Shown: one piece after another, positions 1-5,099 of the stretch
How positions within the stretch are numbered: position 1 is the first letter of the stretch
Layout of the letters: each line of letters begins with the position of its first letter
Source of the DNA: Nanobdellota archaeon
Lineage (GTDB): Archaea > Nanobdellota > Nanobdellia > SCGC-AAA011-G17 > VGLX01
Assembly (NCBI GenBank): GCA_018894775.1
Contig: JAHIPG010000040.1
Location: 1 to 6,346 of the forward strand
DNA length: 6,346 nucleotides
Direction of reading: 5' to 3'
Notes under the pieces: model-generated
Database searches by the model: none
Told to the model about the DNA's origin: nothing
Seen by the model: the letters and a program-made list of their open reading frames with translations, nothing else
Made by a program: the position numbers and the translations under genes

Positions 1-1
1 A

Positions 2-82
2 GATGGTATTAAGATACCAAAAAAGAATTTTATTATCTTAGCCATACCATATCTGTTAATGAAGGGTTTTATTATTTTCTAA
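2..82 (+). CDS. 3' end of an unidentified plus-strand gene (partial)
   Basis: Reading frame 2 is open from the window edge for 26 codons and stops with TAA at 80-82. The fragment ends in a hydrophobic stretch (NFIILAIPYLLMKG) that could be a membrane segment or the tail of a membrane-associated enzyme. A run of seven T follows the stop directly, as at the end of the envelope cluster near 2196, and this supports a real gene end. The stop lies inside the end of the convergent minus-strand gene (11-base overlap). The family cannot be named from so little sequence, and an open frame of this length can occur by chance. Confidence 0.38.
   Translation, partial: DGIKIPKKNFIILAIPYLLMKGFIIF
19..24 (-). 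terminator. U-tract terminator of the minus-strand secreted-protein gene
   Basis: Six A on the plus strand give a U6 tract in minus-strand RNA, about 48 bases past the stop of the 72-596 gene. Archaeal RNA polymerase terminates on U-rich tracts. A small inverted repeat (TGGTAT, loop TAAG, ATACCA at 4-19) lies next to it, on the far side in the minus direction, so it is not a classical hairpin-then-U terminator. Confidence 0.3.
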
Positions 83-596
83 TTTTTTTAACTTTGAACT
101 CGGCCTCATAGTCTGAGGGTATCTTTGGAATCAATACCCAGTTCATACTCTCTCCTAACATATCACATCTGCCTTCTTGAAGAACATCTATGGAATAAAT
201 TATTTTTTTATTTGTATCATCTCTGTGAACATTTCTTTTAAAATCAATTGAACACCCAACTCCCTGTGCGTATTTTCCAAGTAGTGTTTTTTGTGAAAAA
301 TCAATTTTAGGTGCTTCTTTTCCCCATTCACAAGTGTAGAACGCTTCATATTCATCTAACATATTCTGATACTCTTCTTGAGAATGAATTACAACTTCTT
401 CTTTTTCACCCAATTTACTGCCAGTGACATACTCGCCGCAACCCATACGATCTTCACGATTATAAAATGAAATGCTTTCAGATATTACAGGAACTTCACC
501 AACATTCCTATTATCACCTTGTGCTATACAAGGCGTGGCTATTGCCATTGTTGTTATAAACAAACCTGCTAAAAGTTTTTTTCTTAAATTTTTCAT
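72..596 (-). CDS. Secreted protein with a PrcB C-terminal-like domain
   Basis: 174 residues. The N-terminus is a Sec signal peptide: basic MKNLRKK, a hydrophobic core at about 8-20, and a likely cleavage site after CIA near residue 25. The cysteine at 23 does not form a proper lipobox. The mature part has four cysteines (C53, C89, C115, C144), enough for two disulfides outside the cell. An element around 68-80 (EVVIHSQEEY) is followed by PKIDFSQKTLLGKY (97-109) and a late NWVLIPKIP (152-160). This order resembles the PrcB C-terminal domain, a small beta-rich domain in secreted proteins, recalled from memory and not searched. The start follows a GGGGG Shine-Dalgarno-like run about seven bases upstream. 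The gene is divergent from the lipoprotein cluster and shares its intergenic region. Its function is unknown; secretion is the firm part of the call. Confidence 0.7.
   Translation of the reverse strand: MKNLRKKLLAGLFITTMAIATPCIAQGDNRNVGEVPVISESISFYNREDRMGCGEYVTGSKLGEKEEVVIHSQEEYQNMLDEYEAFYTCEWGKEAPKIDFSQKTLLGKYAQGVGCSIDFKRNVHRDDTNKKIIYSIDVLQEGRCDMLGESMNWVLIPKIPSDYEAEFKVKKIRK
83..89 (+). terminator. U7 tract after the leftmost partial gene
   Basis: Seven consecutive T begin one base after the TAA at 80-82. The layout matches the U-tracts that follow the stop of the 1953-2195 gene. It fits an archaeal intrinsic terminator for the plus-strand gene entering from the left, although it lies inside the convergent coding region. 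Confidence 0.35.
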
Positions 597-642
597 TTTG
601 AAACCCCCTAATAAATGATTTAATTAATTTATTTTTGATACA

Positions 643-650
643 TTTATAAA
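643..650 (-). promoter_or_regulatory. TATA box for the minus-strand secreted-protein gene
   Basis: TTTATAAA lies with its centre about 27 bases upstream of a predicted transcript start near 619-620. This would give a leader of about 23 bases containing the GGGGG Shine-Dalgarno-like run (604-608). An A-rich segment upstream on the minus strand could serve as the BRE. The box is palindromic, so it might also fire in the plus direction. Confidence 0.5.
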
Positions 651-680
651 CATTTTGTTTCTTAGGTTTTTTTGACAATA

Positions 681-688
681 TTTAAATA
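681..688 (+). promoter_or_regulatory. TATA box for the envelope cluster (736-2195)
   Basis: TTTAAATA has its centre about 27 bases upstream of a predicted start near 711, which leaves a leader of about 25 bases with a strong Shine-Dalgarno. A second AT-rich match at 702-709 would place the start at about 732, removing the Shine-Dalgarno from the mRNA, so the first box is preferred. Confidence 0.5.
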
Positions 689-718
689 TAAAAACACACT
701 ATTTATATAATGAAAAAA

Positions 719-727
719 GAGGAGGAT
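719..727 (+). promoter_or_regulatory. Strong Shine-Dalgarno of the lipoprotein gene
   Basis: GAGGAGGAT lies eight bases before the ATG at 736. It is one of the two clear Shine-Dalgarno sequences in the window (the other precedes uL1) and fixes the start codon of the lipoprotein. Confidence 0.7.
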
Positions 728-735
728 TTAATACA

Positions 736-1497
736 ATGAGAAAAATAATTAGTATCCTATTAGTCTTGGCTATTCTAGCATTAAGTGGATGTGGAGGTGG
801 CATGACTGGTGGTGCAGTAGTTTGTAATCAACCTTACATCCTTGTAGGGCAGGATTGTTGCCTAGATGAAAATGATAATTCTATATGTGATAAAGATGAA
901 ATAGAAAAGATAACTGCAGAAGAAGTTGAACCTCCAAAACAGGAAGTTGTAGAAGAACAAATTGTTGAAGAAGTTGTAGAAGAAGAGATAGTTGAAGAAG
1001 AGCCTGAAGAGAGACTAGGAGAATATATCGTAAAAAAAGGAGATACAATTTATTTTGAAGGAAGAGAAATAAAAATAAATAATATAGGTTTCTTCCAAAC
1101 CGTATTAGTTGTTGATATGGAGATAGAAGGTACCGCAGTAGAAATATATGATACAAAAAGCCCTTACATAACACATGGTATGGAAATACAAACATTATTA
1201 TATGAACAGCTTAAAGGGCAAGTAATCTTAAAAATTGAAAACTTTGAGTTAGGACCAAATGAATATCTCTTTGATACTAGAACAAAATTAGAGATCTCTG
1301 GAGTACATTTAGCACTGGTTGATATTGTTGATGATGGGGCAGTGATATTTGATATAAATACTGGATCCGAGATACTTAAAAAAAATATAGATGTTGGGGA
1401 ATCTTTTTATTTAGATGGACTGGAATTGACTAACCTTAAATCATTCACAAGAGGAGTGAAAATAGGGAGAAAGGCGATTATTAAGATCATATCTTAA
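736..1497 (+). CDS. Acidic lipoprotein with an EF-hand-like loop and a C-terminal beta-rich region
   Basis: 253 residues. The N-terminus is a lipoprotein signal: MRKI, a hydrophobic core, and the lipobox LSGC with the lipidated cysteine at 19. A GMTGGAV motif follows at 22-28. Residues 30-55 contain C30, the pair C41-C42 and C51 around an acidic loop. Residues D44, N46, N48, I50, D52 and E55 match the spacing of a 12-residue EF-hand calcium loop. Residues 58-93 form a Glu/Val-rich linker with a nine-residue repeat. From about 95 to 253 the chain looks all-beta and may hold two related halves (compare GDTIYFEGREIKI with GESFYLDGLELTN). It is probably anchored outside the membrane. It heads a three-gene cluster with four-base gaps, which suggests joint transcription. 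I do not recognise a named family or activity. Confidence 0.8.
   Translation: MRKIISILLVLAILALSGCGGGMTGGAVVCNQPYILVGQDCCLDENDNSICDKDEIEKITAEEVEPPKQEVVEEQIVEEVVEEEIVEEEPEERLGEYIVKKGDTIYFEGREIKINNIGFFQTVLVVDMEIEGTAVEIYDTKSPYITHGMEIQTLLYEQLKGQVILKIENFELGPNEYLFDTRTKLEISGVHLALVDIVDDGAVIFDINTGSEILKKNIDVGESFYLDGLELTNLKSFTRGVKIGRKAIIKIIS
943..996 (+). repeat. Two tandem 27-base copies in the acidic linker
   Basis: Copies at 943-969 and 970-996 match at 24 of 27 bases, and the first 15 bases are identical. They encode EVVEEQIVE and EVVEEEIVE within the lipoprotein linker. A short in-frame duplication is the simplest explanation. Confidence 0.65.
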
Positions 1498-1501
1498 GAG
1501 A

Positions 1502-1948
1502 ATGGTAAGAGTAAGGATAACAAACCATGATAGAAGGATAGTGATAGCCCTTACTCTGCTTTTATTTTTCGGGGTGGTATTAATAGGAAGAGGGATGACT
1601 GGAATGTATCTGATTGATTTTTCAAATGATTACTGCGATTCCAATGATGATTGTTTAACAGATCAGGTATGCTGTAACTTCTATGGAGAAGATTCTGGTG
1701 TATGTGATACTGAAAGTAATTGTCAAGCAATAACTCAGATAACAAAAGAGGAAAAAGAAAGAATATCCACTGATGTCCAGCTTCAAGAGATGTATAAACT
1801 TACAGAAGAAGAAAAACTAAACGCTATAAAAACAATATCTTCACATTTAGAAAAACCCCAGGCAGAAAATAATTATCCTACAATAATCTCAGGAATTGTA
1901 TTGCTTGCCTTGGGAATAATCTGGCTCATATACTTAAGAAAGGGGTGA
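1502..1948 (+). CDS. Small cysteine-rich protein with two membrane helices
   Basis: 148 residues. A basic N-terminus (MVRVRITNHDRR) leads into a first membrane helix at about 13-29, followed by GRGMTGMYLIDF. The loop at 41-75 holds six cysteines (C45, C51, the pair C57-C58, C68, C74), likely three disulfides. A charged helical segment with many Glu and Lys runs from about 80 to 120. A second membrane helix at about 127-144 ends in LRKG. Positive charges at both ends place both termini in the cytoplasm and the cysteine loop outside. I recall similar short proteins, with the CC pair followed by GxDSGVC, in DPANN genomes, but no function is known to me. The ATG lies four bases after the lipoprotein stop and has only a weak Shine-Dalgarno, so coupled translation is likely. 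Confidence 0.75.
   Translation: MVRVRITNHDRRIVIALTLLLFFGVVLIGRGMTGMYLIDFSNDYCDSNDDCLTDQVCCNFYGEDSGVCDTESNCQAITQITKEEKERISTDVQLQEMYKLTEEEKLNAIKTISSHLEKPQAENNYPTIISGIVLLALGIIWLIYLRKG
1942..1947 (+). promoter_or_regulatory. Shine-Dalgarno of the 80-residue membrane protein
   Basis: GGGGTG overlaps the stop codon of the cysteine-rich gene and lies five bases before the ATG at 1953. The overlap ties initiation of the third cluster gene to termination of the second. Confidence 0.5.
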
Positions 1949-1952
1949 AAAA

Positions 1953-2195
1953 ATGAATTTTAATAAATCCTTGGATAGTGCATTAAATATAATATTCAGA
2001 ATAGGATTTCTGGTAATTCCAATAATCATATTGTACATGGTTATAGGATTAATACTTGCACTACCATTGATGTGGCTATGGAACTATACATTGCCTGATA
2101 TAACAAACGGGTTTCTGAATTACATAACATACTGGCAGGCATGGACCATAATAGTTATGTTCAGCATACTATTTGGTGGTGGATCAAGAGATTAA
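1953..2195 (+). CDS. Small membrane protein with a WN...P.I...ITYWQAW motif
   Basis: 80 residues with two hydrophobic segments, about 15-43 and 58-75. Between them lies WLWNYTLPDI (41-50), a short loop, and ITYWQAW (58-64); the chain ends FGGGSRD. The arrangement Trp-Asn, Pro-x-Ile, then Ile-Thr-x-Trp-Gln-Ala, ending near Leu-Phe-Gly-Gly, recurs from memory in small hypothetical membrane proteins of bacteria such as Bacteroidota. It may therefore be a widespread small-protein motif and not specific to archaea. Its role is unknown. It is the last gene of the envelope cluster and is followed by two U-tracts, so it shares transcription with the lipoprotein and the cysteine-rich protein. Confidence 0.7.
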   Translation: MNFNKSLDSALNIIFRIGFLVIPIIILYMVIGLILALPLMWLWNYTLPDITNGFLNYITYWQAWTIIVMFSILFGGGSRD

Positions 2196-2196
2196 C

Positions 2197-2212
2197 TTTT
2201 TTCCTATTTTTT
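2197..2212 (+). terminator. Double U6 tract ending the envelope cluster
   Basis: Two runs of six T (2197-2202 and 2207-2212) begin two bases after the stop at 2195, with no evident hairpin. Archaeal termination depends mainly on such U-tracts. They separate the envelope cluster from the ispD promoter, which starts within ten bases. Confidence 0.6.
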
Positions 2213-2219
2213 CAAAAAA

Positions 2220-2227
2220 TATTTAAA
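2220..2227 (+). promoter_or_regulatory. TATA box of the ispD-ispE-ispH operon
   Basis: TATTTAAA is preceded by an A-rich BRE-like run (CAAAAAA). Its centre is about 27 bases upstream of the A of the ATG at 2250, the usual archaeal distance to the transcript start. The operon mRNA is therefore probably leaderless and begins at that codon. Bacterial -35/-10 elements are not obvious here. Confidence 0.6.
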
Positions 2228-2249
2228 CTAATTTATGAATCCTTTTTGT

Positions 2250-2939
2250 ATGGACAGTTCTGTTCAGGCAATTTTAATTGCTGCTGGTAAAAGCGAACGA
2301 ATGAAGAAGAATAAGCTATTCCTGAAATTATTAGACAAGCCAGTAATATATTACTCAATAAAACCATTTGAGCTACAGGCAAACATAAAAGAAATAGTTC
2401 TAGTCACTAGACCAGAGAACAGAAAAAAATTAGAGTCTCTAATTCAAAAATATAACTTTAAAAAAATAAAAAAGATTACAGAAGGAGGAAAAACAAGACA
2501 AGACTCTGTTTATGAAGGATTAAAAACCCTGGACAAAGTATCAGAAGTGCTAATACATAATGCTGCAAATCCTCTTGTAACTAAAAAGGAAATAGCAGAT
2601 GTTCTAAAAGCAACAAAGAAATACGGCGCTGCAGCAATTGGTTATCCAGCAAAAGATACAATAAAAAGAACGAATTCAAAAAATTTTGTGACAGAAACCC
2701 TGGCAAGGAAAAAATTATGGCAAATGCAGACTCCTCAAGGAATGAAATATGATATAGCAGTGCACGCTTTTGAGCAGGCCTATAAAGATGGTTTTACAGG
2801 AACAGATGATGTTTCCCTGGCAGAGAGAATAGGGTATAAAGTTAAGTTAATTGAAGGTTCTAGAGAAAATATAAAGATAACTTACCCTGAAGACCTAAAA
2901 CTTGCAGAATTAATACTAAAAGCTAGAAATGAAACTTAA
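2250..2939 (+). CDS. ispD: 2-C-methyl-D-erythritol 4-phosphate cytidylyltransferase (IspD)
   Basis: Third enzyme of the MEP pathway: it joins MEP and CTP to give CDP-ME and pyrophosphate in the cytoplasm. From the 2250 start it has 229 residues, close to the bacterial length. It shows the nucleotide loop AILIAAGKSERM (Gly13, Arg17, Lys22), GGKTRQDSV (79-87), the DT of PAKDTIK (136-137), Arg153 before LWQMQTPQ, TDD (185-187), and NIKITYPEDL with Lys209. These diagnostic blocks occur in the family order. One is altered: the usual HDAARP reads HNAANP (103-108), with Asn for both Asp and Arg. An ATG at 2235 adds five residues, but the TATA spacing places the transcript start at 2250. The 3' end overlaps ispE by 11 bases. 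The family call is firm; full activity is less certain because of the two substitutions. Confidence 0.92.
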   Translation: MDSSVQAILIAAGKSERMKKNKLFLKLLDKPVIYYSIKPFELQANIKEIVLVTRPENRKKLESLIQKYNFKKIKKITEGGKTRQDSVYEGLKTLDKVSEVLIHNAANPLVTKKEIADVLKATKKYGAAAIGYPAKDTIKRTNSKNFVTETLARKKLWQMQTPQGMKYDIAVHAFEQAYKDGFTGTDDVSLAERIGYKVKLIEGSRENIKITYPEDLKLAELILKARNET

Positions 2940-3723
2940 ATCACATGCAAAGATAAACTTGACACTAGAAATAATAGGAAAATTACCAGACTGTTATCAT
3001 AGAATAAGCTCTATAGTGCAGGAAATAGAACTACATGACATTCTTTATTTCAAGAAAAGTAGAGAGATAAAACTCTACAGCAAGGCAAACATGCCTCTAG
3101 ATAGTAATAATTTAATCTGGAAAGCAGCAGAGAAGATGATAGAAAACTATGATACTCAAGGGATAGAAGTTATCATAAAGAAGAATATACCAATAGCAGC
3201 AGGATTAGGGGGTGGAAGTTCTAATGCAACAACTACTTTGAAAGCTATGAATAAAATTTATGGTTTAAAACTTACAAATAAAGAACTAGAGAAAATATCT
3301 GTTCAGATAGGAATGGATTCACCCTTTTTCCTATACGGCGGAACCGCTTTAGCAGCACATAAAGGAGAACAAATAAAACCTATCAAAAGATTGCCTAAAA
3401 CAGATTTGATTTTGATAAAACCAGATTATGAAATATCAACAAAAAAAATGTACCAAAATTATAAATTAAAAAAAGAAATTAGCAAGACTAAATTAATGTT
3501 GAAGAATATAACAGATTTAGGAAAAGTAAAGAAAAATTTATACAATTCTTTCGAAGAAAGCTTAATACAAATATATCCTGAGATAAAACATATAAAACAA
3601 GCATTAGCAGAAGAAAACATTTTTTCATTAGTATCAGGAAGCGGTTCAACAATATTCGCTTTCGCAGATAAAATTCCAGAAAGCTTAAAAAACTATCAAA
3701 CATGGCAAACAAAAACAAGATGA
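2929..3723 (+). CDS. ispE: 4-diphosphocytidyl-2-C-methyl-D-erythritol kinase (IspE)
   Basis: GHMP-superfamily kinase that phosphorylates the 2-hydroxyl of CDP-ME, using ATP, directly after IspD. It has 264 residues, slightly shorter than E. coli IspE. AKINLTLEI (7-15) includes the catalytic Lys8. DCYH (21-24) corresponds to the family DGYH. The ATP loop PIAAGLGGGSSNA spans 88-100. IGMDSPFF (127-134) carries the catalytic Asp130, and the C-terminal GHMP motif is SGSGSTIFAF (236-245). The AKIN plus D-x-YH signature separates it from mevalonate-pathway GHMP kinases. The Gly-to-Cys change in DCYH is unusual. The gene overlaps ispD by 11 bases and ispH by four (ATGA), so the three are almost certainly one operon with coupled translation. 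Confidence 0.93.
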   Translation: MKLKSHAKINLTLEIIGKLPDCYHRISSIVQEIELHDILYFKKSREIKLYSKANMPLDSNNLIWKAAEKMIENYDTQGIEVIIKKNIPIAAGLGGGSSNATTTLKAMNKIYGLKLTNKELEKISVQIGMDSPFFLYGGTALAAHKGEQIKPIKRLPKTDLILIKPDYEISTKKMYQNYKLKKEISKTKLMLKNITDLGKVKKNLYNSFEESLIQIYPEIKHIKQALAEENIFSLVSGSGSTIFAFADKIPESLKNYQTWQTKTR

Positions 3724-4550
3724 AAGTCTATTTAGCTGAACGTGCAGGATTCTGTTTTGGTGTGAAAAGAGCTATGGATATAGTCTCAGAACTAGAAGGA
3801 GAAGAAGATGTTTATACCTTTGGGCCACTTATCCATAATCCACAAGTTGTTGAAAAACTTAGACAAAAAGGAATCAAATGCGCTGAAAATATTAAAGATA
3901 TTGTGAAAGGCAAAGTAGTCATAAGAGCCCATGGTGTTTCACCACGAACAATACAAGAACTTAAAGAATTAAAGCTAAAAATCGTGGATGCAACATGCCC
4001 TTATGTAAAAAAAGTACACAAACTTACAAAGAAATTAGATCAAGAAGGATATCAGGTAATTATCTTAGGGGAAAAAGAACACCCTGAAGTCATAGGAATA
4101 AAAGGAAATTCTGAAAACGCAATAGTAATAGAAAAATTAGAAGATATAGAATCATTAAAATCCTATAGTAAGATAGGTTTAGTATCACAGACCACACAGT
4201 CAAAAGATAAGTTCAAGCTTCTTTCAGACAAATTAACAGATTATGCTGATGAACTGAAAGTATACAATACAATTTGCAATGCAACAGAACAAAGACAAAA
4301 GACTGCTGTGAAACTTGCAAAACAAATGGATCTAATTATTGTTCTTGGAGGGTATAACAGCGGGAATACAAGAAGACTAGCAGAGCTTTGTAGCAAGGAA
4401 ACAGAAACAGTACACATAGAACAATTCTCAGATTTGGATAAGGCAATATTAGACGATAAAGAAAAAGTAGGGGTTACAGCAGGAGCATCAACACCAGATT
4501 ATTTGATAGAAGACCTGATTCAAAAACTTGAATCTTACACAGTGGGATAA
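3720..4550 (+). CDS. ispH: 4-hydroxy-3-methylbut-2-enyl diphosphate reductase (IspH)
   Basis: Iron-sulfur enzyme for the last MEP step, reducing HMBPP to IPP and DMAPP. It has 276 residues from this start. The three cluster-binding cysteines are C12 (in GFCFGV), C93 (in DATCP) and C186 (in NTICNAT). Substrate-site residues are also present: H39, H71 (RAHGVS), H121 with the catalytic E123 (GEKEHPEV), T158-T159 (SQTTQ), the NSGNTRRL block (213-220), and S257 in TAGASTPDYLI. The chain is a single IspH domain without an extension. An upstream ATG at 3702 would add six residues lacking family resemblance. The ATG at 3720 gives the typical MKVYLAERAGFC start and an ATGA overlap with the ispE stop, so it is preferred. 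All catalytic residues I know of are intact. Confidence 0.95.
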   Translation: MKVYLAERAGFCFGVKRAMDIVSELEGEEDVYTFGPLIHNPQVVEKLRQKGIKCAENIKDIVKGKVVIRAHGVSPRTIQELKELKLKIVDATCPYVKKVHKLTKKLDQEGYQVIILGEKEHPEVIGIKGNSENAIVIEKLEDIESLKSYSKIGLVSQTTQSKDKFKLLSDKLTDYADELKVYNTICNATEQRQKTAVKLAKQMDLIIVLGGYNSGNTRRLAELCSKETETVHIEQFSDLDKAILDDKEKVGVTAGASTPDYLIEDLIQKLESYTVG

Positions 4551-4551
4551 T

Positions 4552-4568
4552 CGAAAAGGTTTTAAATA
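4552..4568 (+). promoter_or_regulatory. BRE and TATA box of the YjbQ gene
   Basis: CGAAAAGG (4552-4559) is a textbook-like purine-rich BRE, one base before the TATA box TTTAAATA (4561-4568). The predicted transcript start is about 4591, which gives a leader of roughly ten bases before the ATG at 4602. The elements follow the ispH stop directly with no U-tract, so read-through from the MEP operon is possible. Confidence 0.65.
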
Positions 4569-4601
4569 ATAGTTATTCAGAAATTGTAAAGGGTTGTTGA
4601 A

Positions 4602-5060
4602 ATGATATACCGAAAAGAGCTTGAGTTAAGGACTCAAAAGAAGAATGAGATATATGATATTACTGATTCAGTCAATAAAGTAATCAATGAGTCAGGTATA
4701 CAAGAAGGAATAGTTCTAGTCCAGGCACAACATACAACTACTGGAGTTATTGTCAATGAGAATGAGCTTAATGCTTTAGAAGACATAATTGAATATCTGG
4801 ATAAACAGGCACCATATGATGCAGGGTATAGTCATGATGATCCATCATTAAGAAAAGACTGTCCTGAAGATGAACCAAAAAACTGTGATGCTCACATAAA
4901 AGTAGCATGTTATTCTCAAAGTTCTTTATCATGGAGTGTACACAAAGGAGAACTAGAGCTTGGAAGATACCAAAGGCTAATGTTCCAAGAATTTGATGGT
5001 CCATGCCCAAGAAAACATAAAACAATGAGAAAATACATTGTAAAAATAATAGGTGAATGA
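4602..5060 (+). CDS. YjbQ/UPF0047 family protein (secondary thiamine-phosphate synthase type)
   Basis: 152 residues forming a single UPF0047 domain. Family hallmarks are QHTTTGVIVNENE (42-54, with H44), DDPSL (79-83), DAHIKVA (96-102, with H98), GELELGRYQRLMFQEFDGP (116-134). Members such as E. coli YjbQ have a reported weak thiamine-phosphate synthase activity, but the physiological role of the family is unsettled. Two details differ from the usual pattern: Tyr in place of Trp in LGxWQ, and a Cys-Pro in DGPCPR where DGPR is typical. The protein has four cysteines (C87, C95, C103, C135). It has its own promoter, and nothing in the neighbourhood ties it to thiamine or isoprenoid metabolism. 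Confidence 0.88.
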   Translation: MIYRKELELRTQKKNEIYDITDSVNKVINESGIQEGIVLVQAQHTTTGVIVNENELNALEDIIEYLDKQAPYDAGYSHDDPSLRKDCPEDEPKNCDAHIKVACYSQSSLSWSVHKGELELGRYQRLMFQEFDGPCPRKHKTMRKYIVKIIGE

Positions 5061-5068
5061 TATAAAAA

Positions 5069-5076
5069 TATATAAA
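5069..5076 (+). promoter_or_regulatory. TATA box for the HTH protein and methyltransferase pair
   Basis: TATATAAA has its centre about 27 bases upstream of the ATG at 5100, the same geometry as the ispD promoter. There is no Shine-Dalgarno before 5100, so a leaderless transcript starting at that codon is the best reading. Confidence 0.6.
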
Positions 5077-5099
5077 CAAAACTCACTATTTCTTAATTA

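Noticed and set aside
1..54. Inverted repeat between 1-9 and 44-54 as a mobile-element end or attachment site
   Set aside because: It is short and imperfect and lies in AT-rich sequence. No transposase, integrase or target duplication is visible.
943..996. Tandem repeat as a CRISPR-like array
   Set aside because: There are only two adjacent copies without spacers, in frame inside a coding linker.
881..1195. Long open frame on the minus strand across the lipoprotein gene
   Set aside because: It is a Leu-rich mirror of the acidic Glu/Val-rich linker and lacks a promoter or Shine-Dalgarno. The plus-strand lipoprotein has clear signals.
2235..2249. Upstream ATG at 2235 as the ispD start
   Set aside because: It lies before the transcript start predicted from the TATA box and adds five residues without family resemblance.
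3702..3719. Upstream ATG at 3702 as the ispH start
   Set aside because: It adds MANKNK, which does not match the family, and has no Shine-Dalgarno. The ATG at 3720 gives the normal IspH N-terminus and an ATGA overlap with the ispE stop.
2929..3723. Mevalonate-pathway GHMP kinase instead of IspE
   Set aside because: The AKIN start, the D-x-YH block and the position between ispD and ispH are diagnostic of IspE.
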